From Myxococcota bacterium (GTDB lineage Bacteria > Myxococcota_A > Bradymonadia > UBA7976 > UBA1532): 64,000 nt of DNA. The number at the start of each line of letters is the position of its first letter. The first letter of the stretch is position 1. The DNA lies in assembly GCA_023150895.1 (NCBI GenBank), contig JAKLJY010000009.1, forward strand, positions 1 to 64,000, read 5' to 3'. The notes under the pieces are model-generated. The model did not search any database. It was not told the DNA's origin and was given only the letters and a program-made list of their open reading frames with translations. Positions 8,076 to 16,381 of the stretch are shown piece after piece. Made by a program: the position numbers and the translations under genes.

Positions 8076-10952
8076 GTGCTCCCGCACCGCACCGCCCACC
8101 GTCGTCTCGCGCCCCTCGGTCTCGCCCTCGGCCTGCTGAGCCCGACGCTCTGCGCCTGCGGCGATCGCGCGTCGCCGGCGCCCGCGGCGGACGCCGCGAG
8201 CCCGGTCGCCGCCCCCGCGGCCCGGCTCCTGGGTTTCCGCGCGCGGCAGGCCCTCACGCCCGGCGCCGCCCCGCTGCCGGTCTTCGATGCCGAGAGCCTT
8301 CCGCTCCTGGTGCTGGCCTCGTCGGCACCCGCACCGGAAGGCCTGCGCGTGCGCTGGGACGGCGCGCCACAGGGGGTCGCCCCGACGGTCACGGTCCGCG
8401 AAGATCGCTGGCTGGTGGCCGTCCCCGCCCCCGCCTCGGGGTTCCCCGACGTCGAGACGCCGGACACGCTCCACCTCGACCTCCCCGGTCACACGCCCTC
8501 GACGCTGAGCTTCCCCGTCCTGCGCGGGCCCGTCCCGGAGCGACGGCCCGCCCTGGCCGCGCTGCGCGCCCGGCTGGAAGGGCAACCGCCCGCCGCGGCC
8601 GTGGCCGCGATCGAGGCCGAGCTGCCGACCATGCGGCCCGCGGACCGTCTCTGGGCCTCGGTCGAGCGCGCCCGTCGCATCGCCGCGACCGGCGGCCCCG
8701 CGGCGGGCGCGGAGGCCTGGCGGGACGCCGCCGATGAAGCCCGCGCCCAGGGCGTCGCGACGGAAGTCTCGCGCCGGTTGCGGGCGGCTGCGGCCCATGC
8801 CCTGCGGGGGCGAGACCTCGTCGGCGCGGGCGCGCTGCTCGAACTCGCCGAGCGCGCCGAAGGACCGGACGCGGCGGAGACGAATCCCGCCGGGCTCGCG
8901 CGGCTCCAGGTTCAGCGCGCCTATCGCGAGAAAGCGCTCGGCGATCTGCGCCGGGCTTCGGAGCTGCTGGCGCAGGCGACCGAGACGGCCTGGGCCACGG
9001 GCCAGGACGCCGACTGGGCTTCGGCCGCGCAGCCCCTGGCGACGCTCCTGCAGGACCAGGGCCGCCACGCGGACGCGCTCGCGCTGATGGAGCGGGTCTT
9101 CGTCTGGTATGCCGCCCACCCGGAGGCCCCCAACGGCGGCGCCGTTCTGGCCAACAACCACGGCTGGGTCCTCGCCCGGGCCATGGCCGAGGGCGCCATT
9201 CCGTTCGAGGCGGCGCGACCGCGGGCGCTGTTCGAGCAAGCACGGGCCCACGGCGAGAAGACGAAGGACATCGTCGTCGAAGGCATCGCGTTCGCCAGCC
9301 TGGCGCAGCTCGCGCTCGACGCAGGCGACGTCGGCGAGGCGACGCGCGTGCAGCAGGCCTGGGCCGCCCGGGCACCCGCGCTGCGCGGGTACAACGCCCT
9401 CGAGCAGGCGCTGTTGCAGGCGCGGCTCCACCTGATGCGGGGCGATCCGCGCGCCGCCCTGGCCGCCTTCGAACGCTGCGAAGCCGATGCGCGGGCCGAG
9501 ACCGCCGGCCGCGTGTCGGACACGGTGTTGCGGGCCCGCCACGGGCGCGGTCAGGCGCTCGCGGCCCTCGAACGACTCCCGGAGGCCCGGGTCGTCTACC
9601 GCGGACTCCTGAACGACGTCCGCCAGCTCGCACTCCACACGGACCTGCAGGACGACCGCAGCGCCTTTCTCGCGCGCCGCCACGTCCTCGTCGAAGAGGC
9701 CGTCGCCGTCGCGTTGCGCGGCGGAGAGGTCGGGGAGGCCTTCGACCTCGCGGATCGGGGGCAGGCGCCGGCGCTTCAGACGCTCGCCGATCGAGGTCGC
9801 CGCACGCCGGCCGATGCGGAGCGGGATCCGGCCACCGCGACGGCGCAGGCCGTGGTCCGCGGGCGCTGGCTCGAGGCGCGCGACCGCGTCGACGAGACGC
9901 TGCGCGCGCGCCTGACCGCCGCCGATGCGGAGCGCCCGGCGCTCGACGCGGAGCTGGCCCGCCGCCGGGAGACACTTTCCCGCGCCTTCGACGCCCTGGC
10001 CACCTCGGCACCGGGCGTCCCCGAAGGGGTCGCGTCCGCCCGGGCGGCGTTGCGCGCCCTGGGCCCCCGCACGGGCCTCGTGGCCTTTCAGCGGGCGGGG
10101 TCTTCGTTCCGCGCGTTCTCCGCCCGCGGCCCCGATGACCTCGTGCACCACGGCCCGGCGGCGCTCCCGGTGCTGCTCGCGGAGGTCGCCCCCCGACTTC
10201 GCGGACTCGACCGGATCTACCTCGTGGCCGGTCCGGCAGAGGCCGTCCGCGCCCTCGCGCGCCCGGGCTCGCCGCTGGCGGAGGCGGGCCGCGCCGTCGC
10301 GCTCGTGCCCTATGCCGCGTGGCTCGCGGCGCACCCGCCATCGCCTCGTCCCGCGTCGTCACCGCCCGCGCCCGAGGCCCTGATCATCGCGGATCCCGCC
10401 GGCAACCTGCCCCACGCGCGTCTGGAAGGCCAAGACGTCGCCCGTCGCCTGTCGACCGATGGCCGGCTCGCCGAGCACCTCGCCGGCGGTGCCGCGACCC
10501 GCGCCGAGGTCTTCACCGCTCTGCGTCGCGGGCCGCGGACATTTCACTTCTCCGGGCACGGCGTGCTCGACGCGACGAATCCCTGGGAGGCCCACCTCGG
10601 GCTGGCCGGCGGCGCCCGCCTGACGGTCGCCGACGTGCTCGCCCTGTCCCCGCACATCGGAACGGTCGTGCTGAGCGGTTGCGAAACGGGCGGCGCCGTG
10701 CCGCTGAGCGCCCACGAGCGCCTCAGCCTGGCGGAGGCCTTCCTCCTGGCGGGGGCGGAGACCGTCGTCGCCACGACCGCGCGCATCGACGACGCCGCGG
10801 CGCGCCGGTTCTTCGACGCCTTCCACGCCGCGGGCGGCGCGCGCCGTCCGGCCGAAGCGCTGCCGGCCGTTCGCGAGTCACTCGCGGCCGCCGGGGACGC
10901 CGCGGCCGCGCAGGTCGGGCTCGCCGTCGTCCTTTTCGGCCGGCTGCCGTAA
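8076..10952 (+). CDS. TPR-CHAT (caspase-like) lipoprotein
   Basis: 958 residues from a GTG start. A signal peptide with lipobox LCAC (Cys28) marks a lipoprotein. The middle (about 150-560) is long helical Ala/Leu/Arg sequence with TPR-like spacing (ALAAFERCEADARAE, ALAALERLPEARVVYRGLL). The C-terminal third is a CHAT domain, a caspase-clan cysteine protease fold: the catalytic His lies in HFSGHGV (His828) and the nucleophile in VVLSGCETGG (Cys869), followed by LSLAEAFLLAGAETVVAT. Both catalytic residues are intact, so an active protease is plausible; targets are unknown. Lipid anchoring sets it apart from cytoplasmic CHAT proteins of defence systems. No gasdermin-like gene is beside it. Confidence 0.87.
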   Translation: MLPHRTAHRRLAPLGLALGLLSPTLCACGDRASPAPAADAASPVAAPAARLLGFRARQALTPGAAPLPVFDAESLPLLVLASSAPAPEGLRVRWDGAPQGVAPTVTVREDRWLVAVPAPASGFPDVETPDTLHLDLPGHTPSTLSFPVLRGPVPERRPALAALRARLEGQPPAAAVAAIEAELPTMRPADRLWASVERARRIAATGGPAAGAEAWRDAADEARAQGVATEVSRRLRAAAAHALRGRDLVGAGALLELAERAEGPDAAETNPAGLARLQVQRAYREKALGDLRRASELLAQATETAWATGQDADWASAAQPLATLLQDQGRHADALALMERVFVWYAAHPEAPNGGAVLANNHGWVLARAMAEGAIPFEAARPRALFEQARAHGEKTKDIVVEGIAFASLAQLALDAGDVGEATRVQQAWAARAPALRGYNALEQALLQARLHLMRGDPRAALAAFERCEADARAETAGRVSDTVLRARHGRGQALAALERLPEARVVYRGLLNDVRQLALHTDLQDDRSAFLARRHVLVEEAVAVALRGGEVGEAFDLADRGQAPALQTLADRGRRTPADAERDPATATAQAVVRGRWLEARDRVDETLRARLTAADAERPALDAELARRRETLSRAFDALATSAPGVPEGVASARAALRALGPRTGLVAFQRAGSSFRAFSARGPDDLVHHGPAALPVLLAEVAPRLRGLDRIYLVAGPAEAVRALARPGSPLAEAGRAVALVPYAAWLAAHPPSPRPASSPPAPEALIIADPAGNLPHARLEGQDVARRLSTDGRLAEHLAGGAATRAEVFTALRRGPRTFHFSGHGVLDATNPWEAHLGLAGGARLTVADVLALSPHIGTVVLSGCETGGAVPLSAHERLSLAEAFLLAGAETVVATTARIDDAAARRFFDAFHAAGGARRPAEALPAVRESLAAAGDAAAAQVGLAVVLFGRLP

Positions 10953-11081
10953 GCGCCCGCAGTTGCGGGACGCCTGTGCGTTCGCTAGCGTCCGCCGCGC
11001 ATCACTTCCTCGCCGATGAATCGAAAAAAAGAACACGGGCTGGCGTCCGGTATGATCCGGCACACCCGAACGGAGACCCCC
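10953..11081 (+). promoter_or_regulatory. Intergenic hairpin and possible promoter for the lipoprotein pair
   Basis: After the CHAT gene a small hairpin (CCCGC, 4-base loop, GCGGG at 10956-10969) may end transcription. An A-run (11024-11030) and a TATGAT hexamer at 11051-11056, 25 bases before the next ATG, could form a promoter; no good -35 is seen at normal spacing. GGAG at about 11072-11075 is a well-placed ribosome binding site and supports the ATG at 11082. Confidence 0.35.
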
Positions 11082-11765
11082 ATGACCCCCGAACGCCGTC
11101 TCAGCTTCCGTCCCCTCGCCCTGCTCGTCGCCCTCGCCGTCCCGGCCGCGGTGTCGGCCTGCGGCGGCGATGAACTCGACGCCGAGTTCACCGACGAGAG
11201 CGCGCTCGAGCAGGCCGAAGAGGCACTCGCCATCGGCTTCAACCCGGGCGACGCGCCCCCGGTGGTCCTCGAAGCGGAGCCCATCCCGCAGGAGATCCCG
11301 GTCTGCAACGACTGCCTGGCGGCCGGCTCCGTCCGCCTCGTCCAGACGGCCGCGGGCGCCAACATCGTGCTCACGGGCGTGCCCGTCGGCGTCGCGCTGG
11401 GCGACCGGTGGGGCGTGAGCCGCCGCTACACCGTCGTCGAGGACCGTTTGTACATCGCCGAACACATCGGCGGTGGGACCTACGCCCGCACCAGCTATTG
11501 GGTGCCCATCGGCGCGTGGTCGCACCGCAACTGGACGGAGCGGCAGCTCAAGTCGGGGGCCTGGGACTATCGCGACCAGCCGGGGGAAAACACGGGGACC
11601 TTCAGCGCGGCCGCCGTCGCCCTCCCGACCGGCTTGGCCGGCGTGACGAATGCGGCCAACTGGCAGGCCCCCCAGGGCAGCTACCCGCGCTTCCGGGCCG
11701 AGGTGATGGCCATCCGCAGCGACCGCCTCGTAGGCGTCACGATGGCGGTCCCGTTCACGCCATGA
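11082..11765 (+). CDS. Lipoprotein, first of a tandem paralogous pair
   Basis: 227 residues of unknown function. Signal peptide with lipobox VSAC (Cys27), then the acidic stretch GGDELDAEFTDES. It shares with the next gene the block EEALAIGFNPGDAP, then PQEIPVCNDC, and a C-terminal half with matching RFRAE...RSD...VGV...PVPFTP-type ending. ATG 11082 is preferred over an upstream in-frame start by its GGAG ribosome binding site and by the signal peptide. The conserved CxxC (CNDC) could bind metal or form a disulfide. The two genes overlap by 4 bases. Confidence 0.8.
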   Translation: MTPERRLSFRPLALLVALAVPAAVSACGGDELDAEFTDESALEQAEEALAIGFNPGDAPPVVLEAEPIPQEIPVCNDCLAAGSVRLVQTAAGANIVLTGVPVGVALGDRWGVSRRYTVVEDRLYIAEHIGGGTYARTSYWVPIGAWSHRNWTERQLKSGAWDYRDQPGENTGTFSAAAVALPTGLAGVTNAANWQAPQGSYPRFRAEVMAIRSDRLVGVTMAVPFTP

Positions 11766-12430
11766 AAACGAACCCGAACCTCCGCCCCCTCGCCCTGCTC
11801 GTCGCGCTCGCCGCCTCGGCCGCGGTGTCGGCCTGCGGCGGGGATGAACTCGACCCCGAAGCCGGCGCCGAACCTGCGCTCGAGGCGTCCGAGGAAGCCC
11901 TCGCCATCGGCTTCAACCCGGGCGACGCGCCTGTGATCAACCTCGAGGCCGAACCGACGCCGCAGGAGATCCCGGTCTGCAACGACTGCCAGCTCGGCGG
12001 CACCGTCCGGCTCACGCAGACGGCCACCGGCGTCGGCCTGACGCTCACCGGCACGTCGAACTACGCCCGCCTCGCCGAGTGGGGCGTCGGTGGCAGTTTC
12101 GTCGCCTCCGAGGACCGTCTCTACCTCGCGGAGCGCATCAACGGCGTGTATCAGCGGTCGACCTACTGGCTCCCCGTGGGACCCTTCTACCCCCGCGAGT
12201 GGGCCTGGAATCGCACGGTCTCGTCGAAAGGCACGGTCTCCTGGACGCCGTCCACGGGCGTGAAGCGCTACGCCTCGACGGTCACGATGGTCAACGCCCC
12301 CGCCGGAGCGACCGATGCGGCCAACTGGCGCTCGCAGAACGGTGCGCCGCCCCGGTTCCGCGCGGAGCTCATCGCCTACCGCTCCGACGGCGTCGTGGGC
12401 GTGATCATGCCCGTCCCGTTTACCCCCTGA
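11762..12430 (+). CDS. Lipoprotein, second of a tandem paralogous pair
   Basis: 222 residues, unknown function. The ATG overlaps the stop of its paralogue (ATGA). Signal peptide and lipobox (VSACGGDEL, Cys25) are nearly identical to those of the upstream copy, as are EEALAIGFNPGDAP and EIPVCNDC, while the middle (residues 90-180) has drifted (for example YWLPVGPFYPREWAWNR against YWVPIGAWSHRNWTER). This points to an old tandem duplication with the N-terminal block under stronger constraint. Probably co-expressed, exported and lipid-anchored. Confidence 0.8.
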   Translation: MKTNPNLRPLALLVALAASAAVSACGGDELDPEAGAEPALEASEEALAIGFNPGDAPVINLEAEPTPQEIPVCNDCQLGGTVRLTQTATGVGLTLTGTSNYARLAEWGVGGSFVASEDRLYLAERINGVYQRSTYWLPVGPFYPREWAWNRTVSSKGTVSWTPSTGVKRYASTVTMVNAPAGATDAANWRSQNGAPPRFRAELIAYRSDGVVGVIMPVPFTP

Positions 12431-12445
12431 GACCGAGGGTCACGA

Positions 12446-12673
12446 TCACCCGAGATCGGCCATCCGTTTCGGGCGCAGCGCCCGGATGACCTGGTCGCCC
12501 GCTTCGTCGGGCACCTCCACGAAAACCGAGGCCTGCCCGGGCTGTGTCGCCAGGACGCCTCGCTTCGCGTCGCCCAGGCCGTTGCGCGCCAGCCACTCGC
12601 CGAGGTGCACGGCGAAGTGCCCGGCGGTGCCGGCCGCGTCCCCCCCGAAAAAGTCCCAGAGAAATCGCTTCAT
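12446..12673 (-). CDS. 75-residue soluble protein at the end of the redox operon
   Basis: Starts at an ATG that overlaps the stop of the iron-sulfur membrane protein gene (ATGA). Sequence begins MKRFLWDFFGGDAAGTAGHF and holds GQASVFVEVPDEAGDQVIRA. No signal peptide, no Cys and no known motif. The compact mixed alpha/beta pattern suggests a small folded cytoplasmic partner, and coupling argues it works with the oxidoreductase and Fe-S proteins; its role is unknown. Confidence 0.7.
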   Translation of the reverse strand: MKRFLWDFFGGDAAGTAGHFAVHLGEWLARNGLGDAKRGVLATQPGQASVFVEVPDEAGDQVIRALRPKRMADLG

Positions 12674-13986
12674 GGCCCGAGTGTGCCGGGCGTCGTGCGT
12701 GCGGGGAAGCGGTCACCGACCGGGCCGTTCTCGAGCCTGAGGACCCCCCGCGGACAGACCGCGGCGCACAGGCCGCAGCCGACGCAGGACGCCCGGACGA
12801 TGTTCTCGCCCCGCTGCGCGTAGGCCCGGACGTCGATGCCCATCTCGCAGTAGGTCGAGCAGTTGCCGCAGCTGATGCACTGCCCCCCGTTCGTCGTGAT
12901 GCGAAACCGGCTGAAGAACCTCTGAATGACGCCCAGAATGGCCGCCTGCGGGCAGAAGTAGCGGCACCACACGCGGGAGCCGAGCAGCGGGTAGAAGCCG
13001 ACGCCGACCACCCCGGACAGCACCGCACCGACGACGAACCCGTAGAGCCGCGTCGCCGTCCCGCTCGCAGCCCCGAGCCAGCCGCCGCCGGCGAAGTGGC
13101 TGCCGAAGACCAGCGCCGTGACGCCGACCACGGCCACGAGCGTCAGGTGAATCGACCAGCGCTCGAAGCGCCAGGCGGCCCGGGACTTGTCCGAGAGATG
13201 GCGAAACGGATCGCCCGCGGTCTCCGCCAGGCCGCCGCATCCACAGACCCACGAGCAATACCACCGCTTGCCGTACGCCCAGGTCAGCACCGGCGTGGCC
13301 ACGAGCGCGGCGACCACACCCCAGACCGCCATGAAGACGCCCAGACCGCCCCCGGCGACGAGCCCGGCGAGGTCGGACGGGAACAGGTACTCCTTCTTCA
13401 GCGGCCAGAAGTACGTGAAGTAGAATTCGGGCTGCTGAAAGGCGCGCAGGACCTGGGGGATCAGGAACCCGAACGCGAGCTGAAAGAAGACCACGGACGC
13501 GGTTCGCCACTGCTGGTAGGGGTTGCCACGATGCCGAAGCGCCATGCGCGCGCCCATGACACCCACCGCCAGCGTGTACCAGAAGCCGTACAGGAACCAC
13601 TCGCTCGCCGGTTGCCGCGCCAGGGCGAGCGCCAGGGGATCGAGCTGCCGGATCAGGCCGTCGAGATGTCGCGGCCACCAGTAGACGAGCGCGTAGAAAC
13701 CCGTCAGCGCGGCGGCCAGGGCCCAGGCCGGCCAGCCCCGCGACCGGAAGGGGTCGCGCAGGGTGCCGGTGTGCGCGAGGCCTCCGGAGCGCCCCAGGTA
13801 GGGGCCCACGGCCAGCAGCAGCGCCCCCGCGACGAGCGGAAGGTAGGTGAGCGCCAGGCCGGACGCGCCGGAAACGAACGGTCGCCCGAGGGCGGCGGCC
13901 AGAAGCAAGACGAGACCCGCGAGCGCAAGCACCGTTCCCAGGCGAACCGCCGCGGGCCGCGTGGCCCGGATCGAGGTGGGCGTCAT
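12670..13986 (-). CDS. NapH/CcoG-like membrane protein with two 4Fe-4S clusters
   Basis: 438 residues. Several membrane helices (roughly 18-38, 44-62, 85-104, 130-150, 162-182, 210-235, 280-296, 312-333) precede a cytoplasmic ferredoxin domain. The polytopic part carries the Cys pairs of the NapH/NosR/CcoG superfamily (YCSWVCGC, Cys244/248/250; WCRYFCP, Cys341/345). The C-terminus has two cluster motifs: CISCGNCSTYC (370-380) and CVGCGLCAAVCP (401-412). Such proteins pass electrons between quinones or flavoproteins and other carriers. Genes overlap on both sides (ATGA): the FAD oxidoreductase upstream is the natural electron partner, and a 75-residue protein follows. Confidence 0.87.
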   Translation of the reverse strand: MTPTSIRATRPAAVRLGTVLALAGLVLLLAAALGRPFVSGASGLALTYLPLVAGALLLAVGPYLGRSGGLAHTGTLRDPFRSRGWPAWALAAALTGFYALVYWWPRHLDGLIRQLDPLALALARQPASEWFLYGFWYTLAVGVMGARMALRHRGNPYQQWRTASVVFFQLAFGFLIPQVLRAFQQPEFYFTYFWPLKKEYLFPSDLAGLVAGGGLGVFMAVWGVVAALVATPVLTWAYGKRWYCSWVCGCGGLAETAGDPFRHLSDKSRAAWRFERWSIHLTLVAVVGVTALVFGSHFAGGGWLGAASGTATRLYGFVVGAVLSGVVGVGFYPLLGSRVWCRYFCPQAAILGVIQRFFSRFRITTNGGQCISCGNCSTYCEMGIDVRAYAQRGENIVRASCVGCGLCAAVCPRGVLRLENGPVGDRFPARTTPGTLGP

Positions 13987-15275
13987 GCCAGCTGCTCCTT
14001 CAGGGCGGCGGCCGCGCGCGGATCCAGCCGCCCGGTGAACTCGGGCTCGAAAACGGCGTCGTCCAGGCGGGCGGCCACGTCACGCGCGCTGCGGCCTTCG
14101 GCGATCCACCGCGTCCAGACCGCCTGCCGTTGCCGCAGACCCAGGCTGTTCACGCCGACCACTGCCCCGTCGCGCGCGACGATGCGCACGAGCCGCCGTC
14201 GCGGGGCATCCACCCAGACGGCCTGGCGCAGCGCGGCGTCCGGCGGGTCGAGCGCCGCGGGGACGTGCCCGTAGGTATGCCAGTCGAGATCGAAGAACCG
14301 GGCCGAGTTGAACCAGATGCCCCGGTCGTACGCCACCTGTTCCCCGGCCACGTTGGCGGCACAGACCTCGCCCTGCATGCGCCCCGTGTACCAGAGTTGT
14401 TCGACGCGGCCCGGTGCGTCGGGGGGGGCGCCGGGCTCGACGATCTCCGCGCAGTCCCCGCAGGCCCAGACGTCGTCGACCCCCGTGTGCAGCGTGCGGT
14501 CGACCCGAATTCCGCGGCCGGTCGCGAGCCCCGATCCGACGACGGCGCTCAGGTTCGGCCGGACCCCGGCGGTCAGCCCGACGATCTGGGCGTCGTGGCG
14601 GGCTCCGGTCGTGTCCACCGCGGTCGCCGCCCGTCCCCGGGCATCCCCTTCGATGAACGCGAGGCCCGTCGAGAGGCGCAGGTCGATCCCCGCCGCCCGG
14701 ACGACCGACGTGACGAGCGCGGCCTCCTCGGCCGGCAGCGCGTTGTTCCAGTAGGCCGACTCCCGGGCGAGGAGCGTGACCGGGAGCCGCCGCCCGTGCA
14801 GCATCTCCGCGAGCTCCACCCCGATCAGCCCGCCGCCCACCACGACGGCCCGGCGGGCGTCGGCGGCCGCCCGCTCCAGCGTCTCGAGATCCTGAAGCGT
14901 GTAGAGCCCCTGAACGCCCCCGAGCGTCTCGCCGGGCCAGCCGAAACGATTGGGGGTAGAGCCGGTCGCCACCACGAGCCGGTCCCAGGCGATGGCCCGA
15001 CCATCGTCGAGGCGCACCCGCCGTTCGCCGACGTCGATGTGCGTCACCCAGCCCCGGACGCGCTCGATGCGTTTCTCCCGCCAGACGTGCGGCTCATAGG
15101 GCTGCGTGTCCTTCAGCCGCATTTGTCCCATGAAGACGTACATCAGCGCCGTCCGGGAGAAGAACACGTCCGACTCGCCGGAGATCAGGGTGATCCCCCA
15201 GTCCCGGCGCCGCTTTCGCAACGACAGGGCCGTGGTGACCCCCGCAATTCCGTTGCCGATGATGACGACCTGCAC
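13983..15275 (-). CDS. FAD/NAD(P)-dependent oxidoreductase
   Basis: 430 residues of the pyridine nucleotide-disulfide oxidoreductase class (rubredoxin or ferredoxin reductase and NirB N-terminus type). First dinucleotide fold GNGIAG (7-12), ATGSTPNR (103-110), second fold VGGGLIGVELAE (146-157) and the FAD-binding VWACGDCAEI (269-278). The redox-active Cys pair of true disulfide reductases is absent, so it most likely moves electrons between NAD(P)H and another protein. GTG start with GAGGT five bases upstream. It overlaps the Fe-S membrane protein gene and starts 65 bases after the phosphomevalonate kinase stop, so it may share the mevalonate transcript. Confidence 0.87.
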   Translation of the reverse strand: MQVVIIGNGIAGVTTALSLRKRRRDWGITLISGESDVFFSRTALMYVFMGQMRLKDTQPYEPHVWREKRIERVRGWVTHIDVGERRVRLDDGRAIAWDRLVVATGSTPNRFGWPGETLGGVQGLYTLQDLETLERAAADARRAVVVGGGLIGVELAEMLHGRRLPVTLLARESAYWNNALPAEEAALVTSVVRAAGIDLRLSTGLAFIEGDARGRAATAVDTTGARHDAQIVGLTAGVRPNLSAVVGSGLATGRGIRVDRTLHTGVDDVWACGDCAEIVEPGAPPDAPGRVEQLWYTGRMQGEVCAANVAGEQVAYDRGIWFNSARFFDLDWHTYGHVPAALDPPDAALRQAVWVDAPRRRLVRIVARDGAVVGVNSLGLRQRQAVWTRWIAEGRSARDVAARLDDAVFEPEFTGRLDPRAAAALKEQLA

Positions 15276-15340
15276 GTTTCACCTCGCCGCCGGGGGCCCA
15301 CCGGGCCCGCGACGGCAGTATCTCCCCGCGGGGCGCGACG

Positions 15341-16381
15341 TTACACCCCGAGAACGTGCACGCCCTGACGGGAGACCGGCAGCGACCAGAGGGGCAGACC
15401 GCGGGCCGCGGCCTTCTCGGCCAGCGCGCCCGGCGTGACGGCGCCCGGCACGAAAAGCCAGTAGAGGTCGCCGCCGCCGGCGCCGGTCGTCTTCCAGGTG
15501 CCGCCCACCTCGGCCGCCAGCTCGGCGACGGCCCGCCACACGGTCGCCGGCCCGGACAGCGCCGTGCCCGTGACCGCGGCCAGGGCGTCGACCGCGGCCC
15601 GGCCCCGCGTGACCGCGTCACCGAGGGCCGAGGTGTCGAGCGTCTCACGGTCGAGGGCCACCGACGCGTCCCGACGCGCCGCGTCGAGCTCGGCCATGCA
15701 GGCTGCCCAGGCGCCTTCGGGCAAGCGCTCGCGCGCCCCCCGGACCGTCCGCAGCAGCAGGCGCGTATCCGCCGAGGCGCCGGCGAAGACGAGGTGCAAC
15801 GTGCGCAACGCCGTCGAAATCGGCTGAACCCGGACGGGCGCGAGACCGGCCCCGGCGGTGGCCGAAACCGGCTCGAGCGCGACCGACGAGACGCCCCCGA
15901 AGGTGCAGGCCGCCACGTCCGCCCCGCTGCCGCCGCCCGAGGCCTGGCGATGCGCCTGCAAGGCGCGCGAGAAGACCTCCGACCGCACGCCCGGCGCGTC
16001 GAGTTCGGCCCCGGCCGCCACGGCGAGGGCCGCGGTCAGGCACACCGTCACGGCCGCGCTGCTCCCGAGGCCCAGCTTCATGCGGTCCCCCTCCGGCGTG
16101 GCGGTGAAGAACTCGGCGCTCTCCAGCACGTAGCGACCGGGCGGCGCGGGGCCGGCCGAGGCCAGCACCGCCTCGACGAACGCCAGGCGGGCATCCCCCG
16201 GGGCGGGCGGCGGGTGCAGGCCGGCGGGCACGACCTCGACCCGGTCGCCGCCGGGCGTGCAGCGGCACGAGACGTACCGCGAGACCGCGGCGACCAGCGC
16301 GGCGTGGGGTGTGCCCTCGACGACCGCGTACTCCCCGAAGAGCATGACCTTGCCCGGGGCGCGAACGGTGAACCCCGTCAT
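15341..16381 (-). CDS. Phosphomevalonate kinase (GHMP family)
   Basis: 346-residue kinase converting 5-phosphomevalonate to 5-diphosphomevalonate. Motif 1 APGKVMLFGEYAVVEG (8-23), motif 2 MKLGLGSSAAVTVCL (101-115), the HRQASGGGSGADVAACTFGG block (144-163) typical of Erg8/MvaK2 enzymes, and motif 3 KTTGAGGGDLYW near 310. The start is the ATG overlapping the decarboxylase stop (ATGA), which places motif 1 at the usual distance. The frame stays open upstream through the neighbouring gene, but that part is a shadow. It works directly before the enzyme encoded upstream of it. Confidence 0.92.
   Translation of the reverse strand: MTGFTVRAPGKVMLFGEYAVVEGTPHAALVAAVSRYVSCRCTPGGDRVEVVPAGLHPPPAPGDARLAFVEAVLASAGPAPPGRYVLESAEFFTATPEGDRMKLGLGSSAAVTVCLTAALAVAAGAELDAPGVRSEVFSRALQAHRQASGGGSGADVAACTFGGVSSVALEPVSATAGAGLAPVRVQPISTALRTLHLVFAGASADTRLLLRTVRGARERLPEGAWAACMAELDAARRDASVALDRETLDTSALGDAVTRGRAAVDALAAVTGTALSGPATVWRAVAELAAEVGGTWKTTGAGGGDLYWLFVPGAVTPGALAEKAAARGLPLWSLPVSRQGVHVLGV

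Noticed and set aside
8076-10952. CHAT protease as part of a gasdermin or CRISPR-linked defence system
   Set aside because: No gasdermin, effector nuclease or sensor gene is adjacent, and the protein is exported by a lipoprotein signal.
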